Positions 17,943-24,989 of a stretch of DNA of 48,416 nucleotides are shown in pieces. The notes under the pieces are model-generated. The model was not told the origin of the DNA. It worked only from the letters and a program-made list of their open reading frames with translations, and did no database searches. Source of the DNA: a bacterium (lineage in GTDB: Bacteria > Desulfobacterota > DSWW01); the NCBI GenBank assembly GCA_028277985.1, contig JANQFG010000159.1, positions 1 through 48,416 on the forward strand, given 5' to 3'. Both the position numbers and the translations under genes were made by a program. Each line of letters starts with the position of its first letter. The stretch's first letter is position 1.

Positions 17943-18446
17943 ATGAAGAAGCTGACCGGAAGCCAGGAGAACTACCTGGAATGGGTCTATCGGCTGTCCC
18001 TAGAAGGGCCCGTACACCTCCGGAATCTGGCGGAAAAGGTGGGTGTGAGGCTGCCGAGCGCAAGTCGAGCCGTCTCCGGGCTCGCGCTCAAGGGTTTGGT
18101 GAAGCACGAAAAATATGGATCGGTCGCCTTGACGGCCGAAGGGGAGTCGGTCGGCCAGGAGATCGTGCGGCGGGACCAGTGCCTCACCCAATTCCTAGTG
18201 GAGGTTCTCGCCATGAACCCCTCAGAAGCGGACCCGGTTGTTCACCGGATGGAACATGTAATCGACAGCGAAGTTCTGAACCGGCTGGAGGTGCTCGTTG
18301 AGTTCGCCCTCTCCTCGCCCGCCTGGGTCCGCCGCCTTCACCATAGAATGCAGGAGCGGGCAACGCCCGGCCCCAGCGATGTTGACTACCAGGTAGGCGA
18401 GGCCCGCGTACACGGCGGAGCAAAACAGGAGAAGAATCGTGATTAG
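17943..18446 (+). CDS. DtxR/MntR family metal-dependent regulator
   Basis: A 167-residue regulator. Residues 1-65 are the winged helix of the family: LTGSQENYLEWVYRLS, then VRLPSASRAVSGLALKGLVK. Residues 70-140 are the metal-binding and dimerisation part (HRMEHVIDSEVLNRLE, the MexxH/HxxE region). No SH3-like third domain is present, so it is closer to MntR than to DtxR. ATG 17943 was chosen over TTG 17940; GAGGGGG is just upstream. It is divergent from the P-ATPase operon, with a candidate operator between them. Expected to sense Mn2+ or Fe2+ (family knowledge). Confidence 0.87.
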   Translation: MKKLTGSQENYLEWVYRLSLEGPVHLRNLAEKVGVRLPSASRAVSGLALKGLVKHEKYGSVALTAEGESVGQEIVRRDQCLTQFLVEVLAMNPSEADPVVHRMEHVIDSEVLNRLEVLVEFALSSPAWVRRLHHRMQERATPGPSDVDYQVGEARVHGGAKQEKNRD

Positions 18447-18503
18447 CTGTCCCTCTCCGGAAACCAACCCGAGGCAACAAGCATCTGAAAAGAAAAGGAT
18501 AAG

Positions 18504-18517
18504 TTAGCCCAGGCTAA
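18504..18517. promoter_or_regulatory. Putative DtxR-family operator, copy 2
   Basis: TTAGCCCAGGCTAA, an inverted repeat of TTAGCC around a 2-base centre, similar in style to DtxR-family boxes. It lies 58 bases after the regulator gene and 116 bases before a small membrane-protein gene, so it may control the latter. Confidence 0.55.
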
Positions 18518-18632
18518 GCCGCTCCTTCGACCCCAAGGCCGCCATGGATATGGCCAACAATGGAAGAAGCGTCTTCGGCTGCCCATGTCAGCGTAAGATA
18601 ACTCTTTGTCGGTCTCTAGCGCGGAGAAAGAA

Positions 18633-18848
18633 ATGGATCTGGAAAGGATCCTCCTGGTGGGCGTTGCATCCCTTGCCATTGCAATGCTGTCCACCGTCAA
18701 ACAATGGATGCTCGTGAGACGGGGACTCGGGACCGGACAGAGTGGTTCTCCTTCCTTTTCAAGGGTGTTCCTAGGCAATCTCACCCTCGCCTTGTTTGTC
18801 TTTGCCGCCTGCCTCTTCCTGTACTTGCTGGTCGGTCCGCATTCTTGA
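18633..18848 (+). CDS. Small two-helix membrane protein, probably in the DtxR regulon
   Basis: A 71-residue protein with two hydrophobic helices (residues 5-21, ILLVGVASLAIAMLSTV; 46-68, VFLGNLTLALFVFAACLFLYLL) joined by a basic loop (RRGLGTG). ATG 18633 has GGAGAAAG in front; an in-frame TTG at 18606 lacks this support. The palindrome at 18504-18517 upstream suggests metal-dependent regulation. No family recognised. Confidence 0.6.
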   Translation: MDLERILLVGVASLAIAMLSTVKQWMLVRRGLGTGQSGSPSFSRVFLGNLTLALFVFAACLFLYLLVGPHS

Positions 18849-18970
18849 GCATTTGAAGAGATCCTTCCGCTGTGGTCCTTTGGCGAAAGATTCTCCTGGC
18901 TTGCGGGAGGCCTTGAAACGTTCGCAAAGCATCCTTCATCCGATCAGTAATGAGTTCAGAAGGAGTTTGA

Positions 18971-19441
18971 GTGGCTCGAAAAGTTCTGATCTATGGTGGC
19001 TATGGCGGCATCGGGTCGACCACAGCCGGAGTCCTTAAGAGCCGTGGGTATGCCCTACACCTGGTGGGAAGAAACCAGGACAGGCTGGCCGGCGCAGCGT
19101 CCGACCTCGGAGCGGGTTTTTCGGCCGGGGACGTGACCGACGGCGGTCTGTTCTCCCGCGTGTCGGAAGACTGCGGCGAACCCCTGGATGGCCTCGTTTA
19201 TGCTGTGGGCACAATCAATCTGCGCGTTCTCCAACGCCTCACCGAAGATGATTTCCTCAACGATTTCAGGGTAAACGCCATGGGAGGCGCCATCTCCGAG
19301 CTACATGCACTCCCCAGGCTCGGTACGGCCGAGGAAATGGCCTCGCTCACTGCCTTTCTGCTTTCTCCGGAAGCGGACTGGATCACAGGGCAAATCATAA
19401 GCGTCGACGGCGGCCGCTCAACCCTGCGACCCAAAGGATGA
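18971..19441 (+). CDS. SDR-family protein with the catalytic core deleted
   Basis: A 156-residue protein whose ends are a normal short-chain dehydrogenase. The N-terminus has the nucleotide-binding VLIYGGYGGIGSTTAG and continues to FRVNAMGGA at about residue 107. The C-terminus resumes directly at SELHALPRLGTAEEMASL and ends with ITGQIISVDGGRSTLRPKG. Family members are about 230-240 residues; the missing 75-80 include the Ser and YxxxK catalytic residues. The reading frame is intact and GTG 18971 has AGGAG upstream, so it can be translated, but it cannot be an active reductase. Probably a decaying gene, possibly an NAD(P)-binding remnant. It precedes a complete SDR gene. Confidence 0.7.
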   Translation: MARKVLIYGGYGGIGSTTAGVLKSRGYALHLVGRNQDRLAGAASDLGAGFSAGDVTDGGLFSRVSEDCGEPLDGLVYAVGTINLRVLQRLTEDDFLNDFRVNAMGGAISELHALPRLGTAEEMASLTAFLLSPEADWITGQIISVDGGRSTLRPKG

Positions 19442-19475
19442 GGGCTTTCCATGGTGTTACCTAAAGGAGAACGAG

Positions 19476-20348
19476 ATGTCTGAGAAAATACTGATCACGG
19501 GCGCGGGCGGAGGTTTTGGAAAGCTTACCACCCTCGCACTGCTCGAAAAAGGGCATATGATCGTCGGCTCCATGAGAGGGGTCGAGGGAAAGAACAAGGC
19601 GGTGGCGGAAGAGCTGAGAAGCGCAGGTGCCCATATCGTGGAAATGGATGTGACAAACGAGGGAAGCGTTGCCCGGGGCGTGGTAGATGCAATCAAGACA
19701 GCCGACGGCCTGGACGTAGTCATCAACAACGCCGGTGTCGGCGTCCTCGGCCTGCAGGAGACCTTCACCACCGAGGACTGGAAGAAGGTGTTCGAGGTCA
19801 ATGTGTTCGGTGTCCAGCGCGTCAATCGGGCGGTTCTGCCGCACATGCGCAAACGGAAATCCGGACTGCTGATCTTTGTCTCGAGCCTTCTGGGCCGTAT
19901 GACCATCCCCTTCTACGGGCCCTACAATGCGTCCAAGTGGGCTCTGGAAGCGATGGCCGAGAACTATCGTGCCGAGCTCTCCCAGTTCGGCATCGAATCT
20001 TGTGTCGTTGAACCGGGCGGGTTTCCCACCGAGTTTCGGTTCAATCTCGTCAAGCCGAGTGATGCGACACGAGATTCCGAATATGGCGATTTCTCGAAGG
20101 CACCCACGGAGATGTTCACCAACTTCGACAAGGCCCTGGAGGAGAACCCTGCGCAGGATCCCCTGAATGTAGCCATCGCAATTTCCGAGCTGATCGATAC
20201 GCCTGCCGGTCAACGCAGATTCCGCACGGTCGTCGACAAGATGGGTATGGGCGATCTGATCAATCCCTACAACGACCAGCTCGAGCAGATCACATCCGGA
20301 GTCTACGGCGCGCTCGGCCAGGAGCACATGCTGAAGTTGAAGGGATAG
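19476..20348 (+). CDS. Short-chain dehydrogenase/reductase (classical SDR)
   Basis: A 290-residue oxidoreductase: cofactor motif ITGAGGGFG (TGxxxGxG type), DVTNEGS for the adenine-binding Asp, VINNAGVG, catalytic Ser in FVSSLLG, and YNASK (YxxxK). The C-terminal lid is long, as in SDRs of retinol- or steroid-like specificity. ATG 19476 has AAAGGAG upstream. It follows the broken SDR by 34 bases, perhaps in one transcript, and converges on the Ada-like gene. The substrate cannot be predicted. Confidence 0.88.
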   Translation: MSEKILITGAGGGFGKLTTLALLEKGHMIVGSMRGVEGKNKAVAEELRSAGAHIVEMDVTNEGSVARGVVDAIKTADGLDVVINNAGVGVLGLQETFTTEDWKKVFEVNVFGVQRVNRAVLPHMRKRKSGLLIFVSSLLGRMTIPFYGPYNASKWALEAMAENYRAELSQFGIESCVVEPGGFPTEFRFNLVKPSDATRDSEYGDFSKAPTEMFTNFDKALEENPAQDPLNVAIAISELIDTPAGQRRFRTVVDKMGMGDLINPYNDQLEQITSGVYGALGQEHMLKLKG

Positions 20349-20448
20349 CCGAGAGAAAAGGCTCCTGGCACCTTCTTCGAGCTCGCCTACTGTACGGATC
20401 TCTGGCGCGCGAGAAGTGGAAGGGCGGAAGCTTCGTGAAAAGTCCGGG

Positions 20449-21423
20449 CTAATGCGCAAGGGGGTGCTGGTCGGGCCGGCAGAGCAGGCAGGCAATATTC
20501 CCCGCCCCTTCGGCGTCTTCCCGCGTTGCGAAGCGAGTCACGGGCGCGGGCGGTGCCTGTTTGAGGAAGTCGCAAGAGGGCAGGCAGTACGCTCCCATCC
20601 CGGGATAGGAGACATACATCGACCCGGAGTGGATGGCAGGGTCGCCGGCCTGTTGGGTCGTAGGCACCCCCTCCAGATGGAGTAGCTTCTTCTTGAGCCC
20701 CAGCTTCTTTCCCCCGTAACCCGTCAGGGCGCCCGAGCTTCCAATCACCCTGTGGCAGGGGATCACGATCGGAAGCGGGTTCCGGCGCAGAGCCTGGGCA
20801 ACGGCCCGGGACGCCGACGGTTTGCCGATTTCCTGGGCGACGCCGGCGTAGGAAACCACTGCCCCGTACGGGATCGCCGCCGTGGCCTCCAGAACGGATC
20901 GCTGGAAGTCGCTCCTCGCCAGACGCAAGTCCAGGGGCCACTCGAGCCTCTTCGATCGTCCATCCAGGTACTGCATGAGATCCCGGTATGCCGACTCGAG
21001 TTCCTTCCCCCCCTCGACGAGCTCGAGGCCGGGACCATGATGGTGAATCAATCGTGAGGCCTGGACCGATTTCCTCTTCTCAAGATACTCCACCGTCGAG
21101 ATGCCTAACTCGGATTGCGCGATCAGGATGTTGCCAAGGGGAGACGGGAAGATGCGGTAGGCGATCAGCCGACTGCGGAGGTCAGTAAGCCGCGAGTCCA
21201 ATCGGTCTCGGGCCCCGGCCAGCTGCTCGTCCGGGAGCACCACATCCTTGAGGACCGCCACCGAACGGTCCAGATCCTGATACCCGTGGAGATCCCTCCG
21301 ACAGGGGCCGCAGACATCGACATGTCTCTCTACGCGCCTGCGCGCCTCCTCAGAGGCCTCTCCGATAGCCGTCGCCAGAAGGTCATCCTCGATCTCGATG
21401 CAGGGTGCCGGCTTCTTGATCAT
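20449..21423 (-). CDS. Anti-sigma zinc-finger / O6-methylguanine methyltransferase / Ada zinc-domain fusion
   Basis: A 324-residue protein with three modules. Residues 8-41 match a zinc anti-sigma (ZAS, zf-HC2) domain: C8-x25-H34-x3-C38-x2-C41 in RHVDVCGPCRRDL. Residues about 86-252 are an Ogt/MGMT DNA-repair domain: FQRSVLEATAAIPYG, SYAGVA, SRAVAQALRRNPLPI and the active site IPCHRVIG (acceptor Cys223). Residues 268-318 resemble the Ada phosphotriester zinc domain, C280-x3-C284-x27-C312-x2-C315, close to the C-x3-C-x26-C-x2-C of E. coli Ada, but placed at the C-terminus. ATG 21423 overlaps the stop of the ECF sigma gene (ATGA). Inference: alkylation of Cys223 or the Ada-type cysteines releases the sigma factor. 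Known Ada proteins carry an AraC domain instead. Confidence 0.88.
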   Translation of the reverse strand: MIKKPAPCIEIEDDLLATAIGEASEEARRRVERHVDVCGPCRRDLHGYQDLDRSVAVLKDVVLPDEQLAGARDRLDSRLTDLRSRLIAYRIFPSPLGNILIAQSELGISTVEYLEKRKSVQASRLIHHHGPGLELVEGGKELESAYRDLMQYLDGRSKRLEWPLDLRLARSDFQRSVLEATAAIPYGAVVSYAGVAQEIGKPSASRAVAQALRRNPLPIVIPCHRVIGSSGALTGYGGKKLGLKKKLLHLEGVPTTQQAGDPAIHSGSMYVSYPGMGAYCLPSCDFLKQAPPAPVTRFATREDAEGAGNIACLLCRPDQHPLAH

Positions 21424-21959
21424 GATTTCCCTCCCGGAACCACCCCGTGCTTGCCCAGTCCCTGACGAATCTTCCGGAGCGCCTGGAAGACGTGGGCCCG
21501 GGCGCTCTCTTCCGAACACCCCAGGGATTTGCCGATTGCTTCGTAGTCCATATCGTGAAGCTTCCTCTGTGTGAAGGCCATACGCTGCTTGAGCGGAAGG
21601 CCCTCTATGATTCCCTCCAGCAGAGCCCCGGTCTCGCGAGCATCCAGCTCTGCCTCGGTGGCCGTCCCCGTCTCCTCGCGGATCTCCACCTTTACCCTGC
21701 CGTAGGCCTTCCTTCGCCGCGTCTCGGACCGGAAATGGTTCTTCGCCAGGTTGGTTGCTATGGCGAACAGCCACGCCCGGACATTTGCGTCGCCCGGGAG
21801 CACCCCGTAGGCCCGGTAGGCCCTGAGGAACGTCTCCTGGGACAGGTCCTCGGCATCTCCGGCCTGCCCGATGACACGCCTCAGATACCGTAGAATTTCT
21901 TCGTGATGCGCCGAGACCACAGCGGCAAATTCTCCCTTGTTCATCACTGTATATGACAC
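21420..21959 (-). CDS. ECF (RpoE-like) sigma factor
   Basis: A 179-residue extracytoplasmic-function sigma factor. Region 2 is at about residues 18-85 (EEILRYLRRVIGQAGDAEDL, QETFLRAYRAYG, RAWLFAIATNLAKNHFR). Region 4 is at about 115-170 (LPLKQRMAFTQRKLHDMDYE, IGKSLGCSEESARAHVFQAL). GTG 21959 is chosen because GGGAG stands seven bases before it; ATG 21944 is the alternative. It is coupled by ATGA overlap to the anti-sigma/MGMT/Ada fusion, its presumed regulator. Likely target: itself and DNA-alkylation-repair genes (inference). Confidence 0.92.
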   Translation of the reverse strand: MSYTVMNKGEFAAVVSAHHEEILRYLRRVIGQAGDAEDLSQETFLRAYRAYGVLPGDANVRAWLFAIATNLAKNHFRSETRRRKAYGRVKVEIREETGTATEAELDARETGALLEGIIEGLPLKQRMAFTQRKLHDMDYEAIGKSLGCSEESARAHVFQALRKIRQGLGKHGVVPGGKS

Positions 21960-22038
21960 CGCTCGTCTCCCGGCGTGAAATGAGGGCCTCAGGGTGAATC
22001 CCCTTTATCATATATGAGATTGCAGCCACAACCGAAAG

Positions 22039-22124
22039 AGATCAGAGAAATCTCACTTCTCGATTTCACACAGCATGCGGCCTCACGACCCGGCGGATCA
22101 AAATTTCTCCTTCCCGATTTCACA
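22039..22124 (-). promoter_or_regulatory. Two direct repeats upstream of the ECF sigma gene
   Basis: On the minus strand TGTGAAATCGRGAAG occurs at 22056-22070 and 22110-22124, 54 bases apart, each followed at similar distance by TGATC. They lie 97 and 151 bases before the sigma start and also upstream of the divergent gene at 22219. They could be ECF promoter elements or binding sites for the methylated Ada-like protein. The stretch 21960-22218 holds nothing else obvious. Confidence 0.45.
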
Positions 22125-22218
22125 TAAGGGGGTCTCCGGGGTCTCACTAATCAACAGCACATAAGAAAGAGGCAAGGACAGTCGCCTCGTCATCTCGCAG
22201 CAAACAGGAGGAACGATC

Positions 22219-22425
22219 ATGCAGACCAACGGACAAGCCATCAGAAATCAAATGGTCCCTTCACCGGCTCACGTGTGGGAAACGCTCAAAGGATGGTCTC
22301 GAAAACACATCACCCAGGAAGGGATGGTCGACGTCGCACTCGCACTGGTCGCCCTGGACACGGTTGGATTCCTTGTGTTCAGCCTGAACAAGGCCTTTGC
22401 GACCTACACCATCACCGGATTCTAG
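22219..22425 (+). CDS. Small membrane protein divergent from the sigma operon
   Basis: A 68-residue protein with a strong AGGAGG seven bases before the ATG. The first 33 residues are polar (VWETLKGWSRKHITQEG); the end is hydrophobic (VDVALALVALDTVGFLVFSL). No family recognised. Its promoter region is shared with the ECF sigma gene, making it a possible target of that sigma factor. Confidence 0.6.
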   Translation: MQTNGQAIRNQMVPSPAHVWETLKGWSRKHITQEGMVDVALALVALDTVGFLVFSLNKAFATYTITGF

Positions 22426-22976
22426 CACCGTGCCTCGGATCTGCTTGGGCTCCGTCTCTTCCCCCCTGCTGCTCACCCGCGTAATGCCCAGAGCCATCTG
22501 CTGCGAGCATTATGCGGGTGAAGTCGCCCGGCAAAAATCGAGCCATCCCAAAGGCATTTGACCAGATGCCCCAGCGCAAGCTTCATACGGGGAATCCCTT
22601 ATCTTCGAACACCTCTATCGCAACATTAGCCCTGCGGATAATGTAGGCAAGGGTCTCAGACCATCCTGGCAGGCGTGTTGGCGCTCCGGCGTTGTAGGCG
22701 GCTTCTGGGTTGCGGTCGGCGACGCAGATCCTGTACGGCGACACATTCACCGATGTTAACGGTATCAACATTACTGTCATTGGCTTCGACAGGAATATGT
22801 TTACCTTTCGCAGATCACACCTCTTGCGTCCTTTCCGGGCAGAAATTCGAAGAAATCATGAATATTTTCAATTGACAACAGAAACCTACTATGCAAAGTT
22901 TCGTTATGCAGGTGAGCGGCGAAACAATCTTCAGCGTAACGTGAGTGGTAGTTGTGCACTTGCTGGAGTCTGTCAA
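22426..22976. other. Gene-poor stretch at the left border of the accessory region, with one long hairpin
   Basis: No convincing gene in these 551 bases. At 22474-22487 and 22507-22520 there is an inverted repeat (CACCCGCGTAATGC against its complement, 13 of 14 paired) with a 19-base loop and no T-run. A 65-codon minus-strand reading at 22583-22780 has plausible codon use at its 3' end but no recognisable family and may be a gene remnant. From about 22740 the composition turns AT-rich, continuing into the genes that follow. Confidence 0.5.
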
Positions 22977-23615
22977 ATGGCCGGAATTAGGAAAATCCAA
23001 AGGAATCCGCCAAAGTCCAGGCGCAATTATTACGTAGTTGACGCGTGTTTCCTGTCGGAGAAGTATCTACCCATCGGCTCTGGCCAGAAGGCGGTGGAAA
23101 AAGATCGAATTCGCAGAGTCCACAAATGGTGGAGGGAGATCGATCGTCAAGTCGAAAATGAACGTGCCCGTGTGTACGTGCCGGATCTCTGCATCGCGGA
23201 ATCCTTCAAGGTACTTGCCAAGAAGTACTATCAGGACAGTGCATTTTCGACTTCGTCAGCGTACAAGTCCGCTCGTGAGCGACTGGTCAAGGATGTGACG
23301 ACTCCTCCGAAGGTCCTAAAAGCCCAACTGCGCCACATTCGATATCATGACTTGCCGGCTACCAGAGATATCATCATCGCCGTTGATAGATTCTACGAAC
23401 TATTTCTGGAGCATAAGAAGAGCGTCGGAGTGATCGACCTCATCGTTGTCGCCAGCGCCAAGTACCTCATGGACTTCTTCGACATGCCCAAGGCACAAAT
23501 CCACATCATCACTATGGATCGGCCACTATGGCAGGGGATCAAGAAGATAGCTGAACTGCCGAACGCCTATGATCCTGATGAGTATCCGGATTCGTTTGAG
23601 CGAGTGTTCAGCTAG
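22977..23615 (+). CDS. PIN-domain-like nuclease protein
   Basis: A 212-residue protein with the spacing of a PIN RNase: VVDACFL (Asp22), DLCIAESFKVL (Glu75), GVIDLIVVASA (Asp154) and IITMDRPLW (Asp181), giving the four acidic residues that bind Mg2+. It is longer than the typical 130-residue VapC toxin because of a helical insert between the first and second acidic motifs. ATG 22977 with GGAG eight bases before was chosen; the open frame extends back to 22710 without support. No small VapB-like antitoxin gene is visible beside it. Lower GC than the flanks suggests horizontal gain. It could be a toxin or a defence effector. Confidence 0.7.
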   Translation: MAGIRKIQRNPPKSRRNYYVVDACFLSEKYLPIGSGQKAVEKDRIRRVHKWWREIDRQVENERARVYVPDLCIAESFKVLAKKYYQDSAFSTSSAYKSARERLVKDVTTPPKVLKAQLRHIRYHDLPATRDIIIAVDRFYELFLEHKKSVGVIDLIVVASAKYLMDFFDMPKAQIHIITMDRPLWQGIKKIAELPNAYDPDEYPDSFERVFS

Positions 23616-23638
23616 TAGGTGACTTCAGCCTAACAACC

Positions 23639-24832
23639 GTGCGTTATCTTGGGATGCAAGGAATGACGGAAATTGATCGGCAACAGAAGTGTTTCAAGGG
23701 CAACCGCGACCATCTCAACGTCCTCCTTGATTCCCTCAAGAATGGCAAGATAAGGATTTGGAACGACTGGCGGATGGACAACGCTGAAGAAATACCAGAC
23801 CTCAAAGGGATCAATCTCGTTGGGGCAAGATTGATAGGAATCGACCTGAGTGGTGCTGATCTTAGTGGTGCCGATCTTACTCGTGCGGATCTCAGCGCAA
23901 GTGAACTGAGCGGAGTCGTTCTAGTTGAAGCGAACCTTGCAGAAACCCGATTCGTCCATGCAACCCTCTACGGCGGCGGACTTGCGAGAGCGAATCTCCG
24001 AGACGCGGACCTGGATGGGGCTGTACTCAATAGTGCAACCTTGACACAAGCAAACCTAACCGGGGCCAATATCCGGGGAATTGGTCAGACAGGTTGGAAC
24101 ATAGAGAACATAGAATGCGATTATGTATATCGAGACCAAGAGGGCAGGGTCAGAGAACCAGTAGACGTCGACTTCGATCCCGGAGAATTTGAGAACCTGT
24201 ATAGATCTTCACCAAAGATTGAACACATCTTCGTCGACGAGTTTACCCCAATAGATATTCTGATAATGGATAGAGTGGTTCAAGAAATAAACGACCAGAA
24301 TCCGGAATATGAGCTCAAACTGGATTCCTTCCATGCCCGGGGCAAATCTAGAGCGGAGTTTCTGATAAAGGACGTCAGGGATTCCGGCGAAATACTGACA
24401 GCCATCAAGGCCAAACATGAGGAGCAGAGAAGTGAACTTGTTCAGAAACTCGAAGTTGCCAACATGAAGGCCGAGACTTTTCGCGAAGCCCTCTCCATGT
24501 CACTCAAACAGCCTACACTCCTCATAGAGCACGTAGAGTTTAATGATTACAGGGAGATTTGGCTCAACTGCGAGGCAACGTCAGATGACTATAGAAGCAA
24601 GTTGATAAGGGAACTGTCGGAACTAAGAGAGGCCCTGAAAAATGAATCCAAGACGATTGAGCAAGATCAAGCTATCGGTGAAATAGCAGACGCGGAACAA
24701 GCGGCAAAGGCAGGAGATGGCCCCACAGCAGTCAAGCATCTCAAGAACGTAGGCAAATGGGTTCTCGATGTTTCGACGAATTTGGGCACTAATATTGCCA
24801 CTGAGCTGATCAAGAAATCGATGGGGTTGTAG
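23639..24832 (+). CDS. Pentapeptide-repeat protein with helical C-terminal extension
   Basis: Up to 397 residues (GTG 23639; ATG 23654 or 23663 are also possible, none has a clear Shine-Dalgarno). Residues 54-148 are pentapeptide repeats of the A(D/N)LxX type (SGADLSGADLTRADLS), forming a right-handed beta-helix. Residues 190-300 are a mixed helical region (IDILIMDRVVQEINDQNPEY). The end, from about 365, is an amphipathic helix (VGKWVLDVSTNLGTNIATEL) of the sort seen at the C-termini of several bacterial conflict proteins (inference). Codon use is AT-rich. It sits 23 bases after the PIN gene. Confidence 0.75.
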   Translation: MRYLGMQGMTEIDRQQKCFKGNRDHLNVLLDSLKNGKIRIWNDWRMDNAEEIPDLKGINLVGARLIGIDLSGADLSGADLTRADLSASELSGVVLVEANLAETRFVHATLYGGGLARANLRDADLDGAVLNSATLTQANLTGANIRGIGQTGWNIENIECDYVYRDQEGRVREPVDVDFDPGEFENLYRSSPKIEHIFVDEFTPIDILIMDRVVQEINDQNPEYELKLDSFHARGKSRAEFLIKDVRDSGEILTAIKAKHEEQRSELVQKLEVANMKAETFREALSMSLKQPTLLIEHVEFNDYREIWLNCEATSDDYRSKLIRELSELREALKNESKTIEQDQAIGEIADAEQAAKAGDGPTAVKHLKNVGKWVLDVSTNLGTNIATELIKKSMGL

Positions 24833-24857
24833 AAATGCGGAAAGAGAAGGAGGTGAC

Positions 24858-24968
24858 ATGTCCGGACAGTGGACGGACGTAGCGAAGGAACATATCGTTG
24901 GGAACGGTTGCGCCCTAGACGCTCTCTGCTGTCCGATAACAAGACTACACTCCCTGCGAGGAGATTAG
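24858..24968 (+). CDS. Mini-ORF (36 codons) with an ideal ribosome binding site
   Basis: ATG 24858 directly follows AAGGAGGTGAC, nearly the full anti-16S sequence, and the frame runs to TAG 24966-24968. The peptide starts MSGQWTDVAKEHIVGNG and has three Cys in its second half (GNGCALDALCCP). It lies between the pentapeptide gene and the secreted protease gene (21 bases to that ATG). It could be a real small peptide, a leader controlling the protease gene, or chance; no family is recognised. Confidence 0.4.
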   Translation: MSGQWTDVAKEHIVGNGCALDALCCPITRLHSLRGD

Positions 24969-24989
24969 ACTACCAGAAGGAGGCGGCAC

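Noticed and set aside
20449..22029. 526-codon reading for the Ada-like protein
   Set aside because: The first 200 codons are a shadow of the ECF sigma gene; the ZAS domain starts at ATG 21423.
22583..22780. 65-codon minus-strand frame at the left of the accessory block
   Set aside because: No ribosome site or family; kept only as a possible gene remnant in the description of the stretch.
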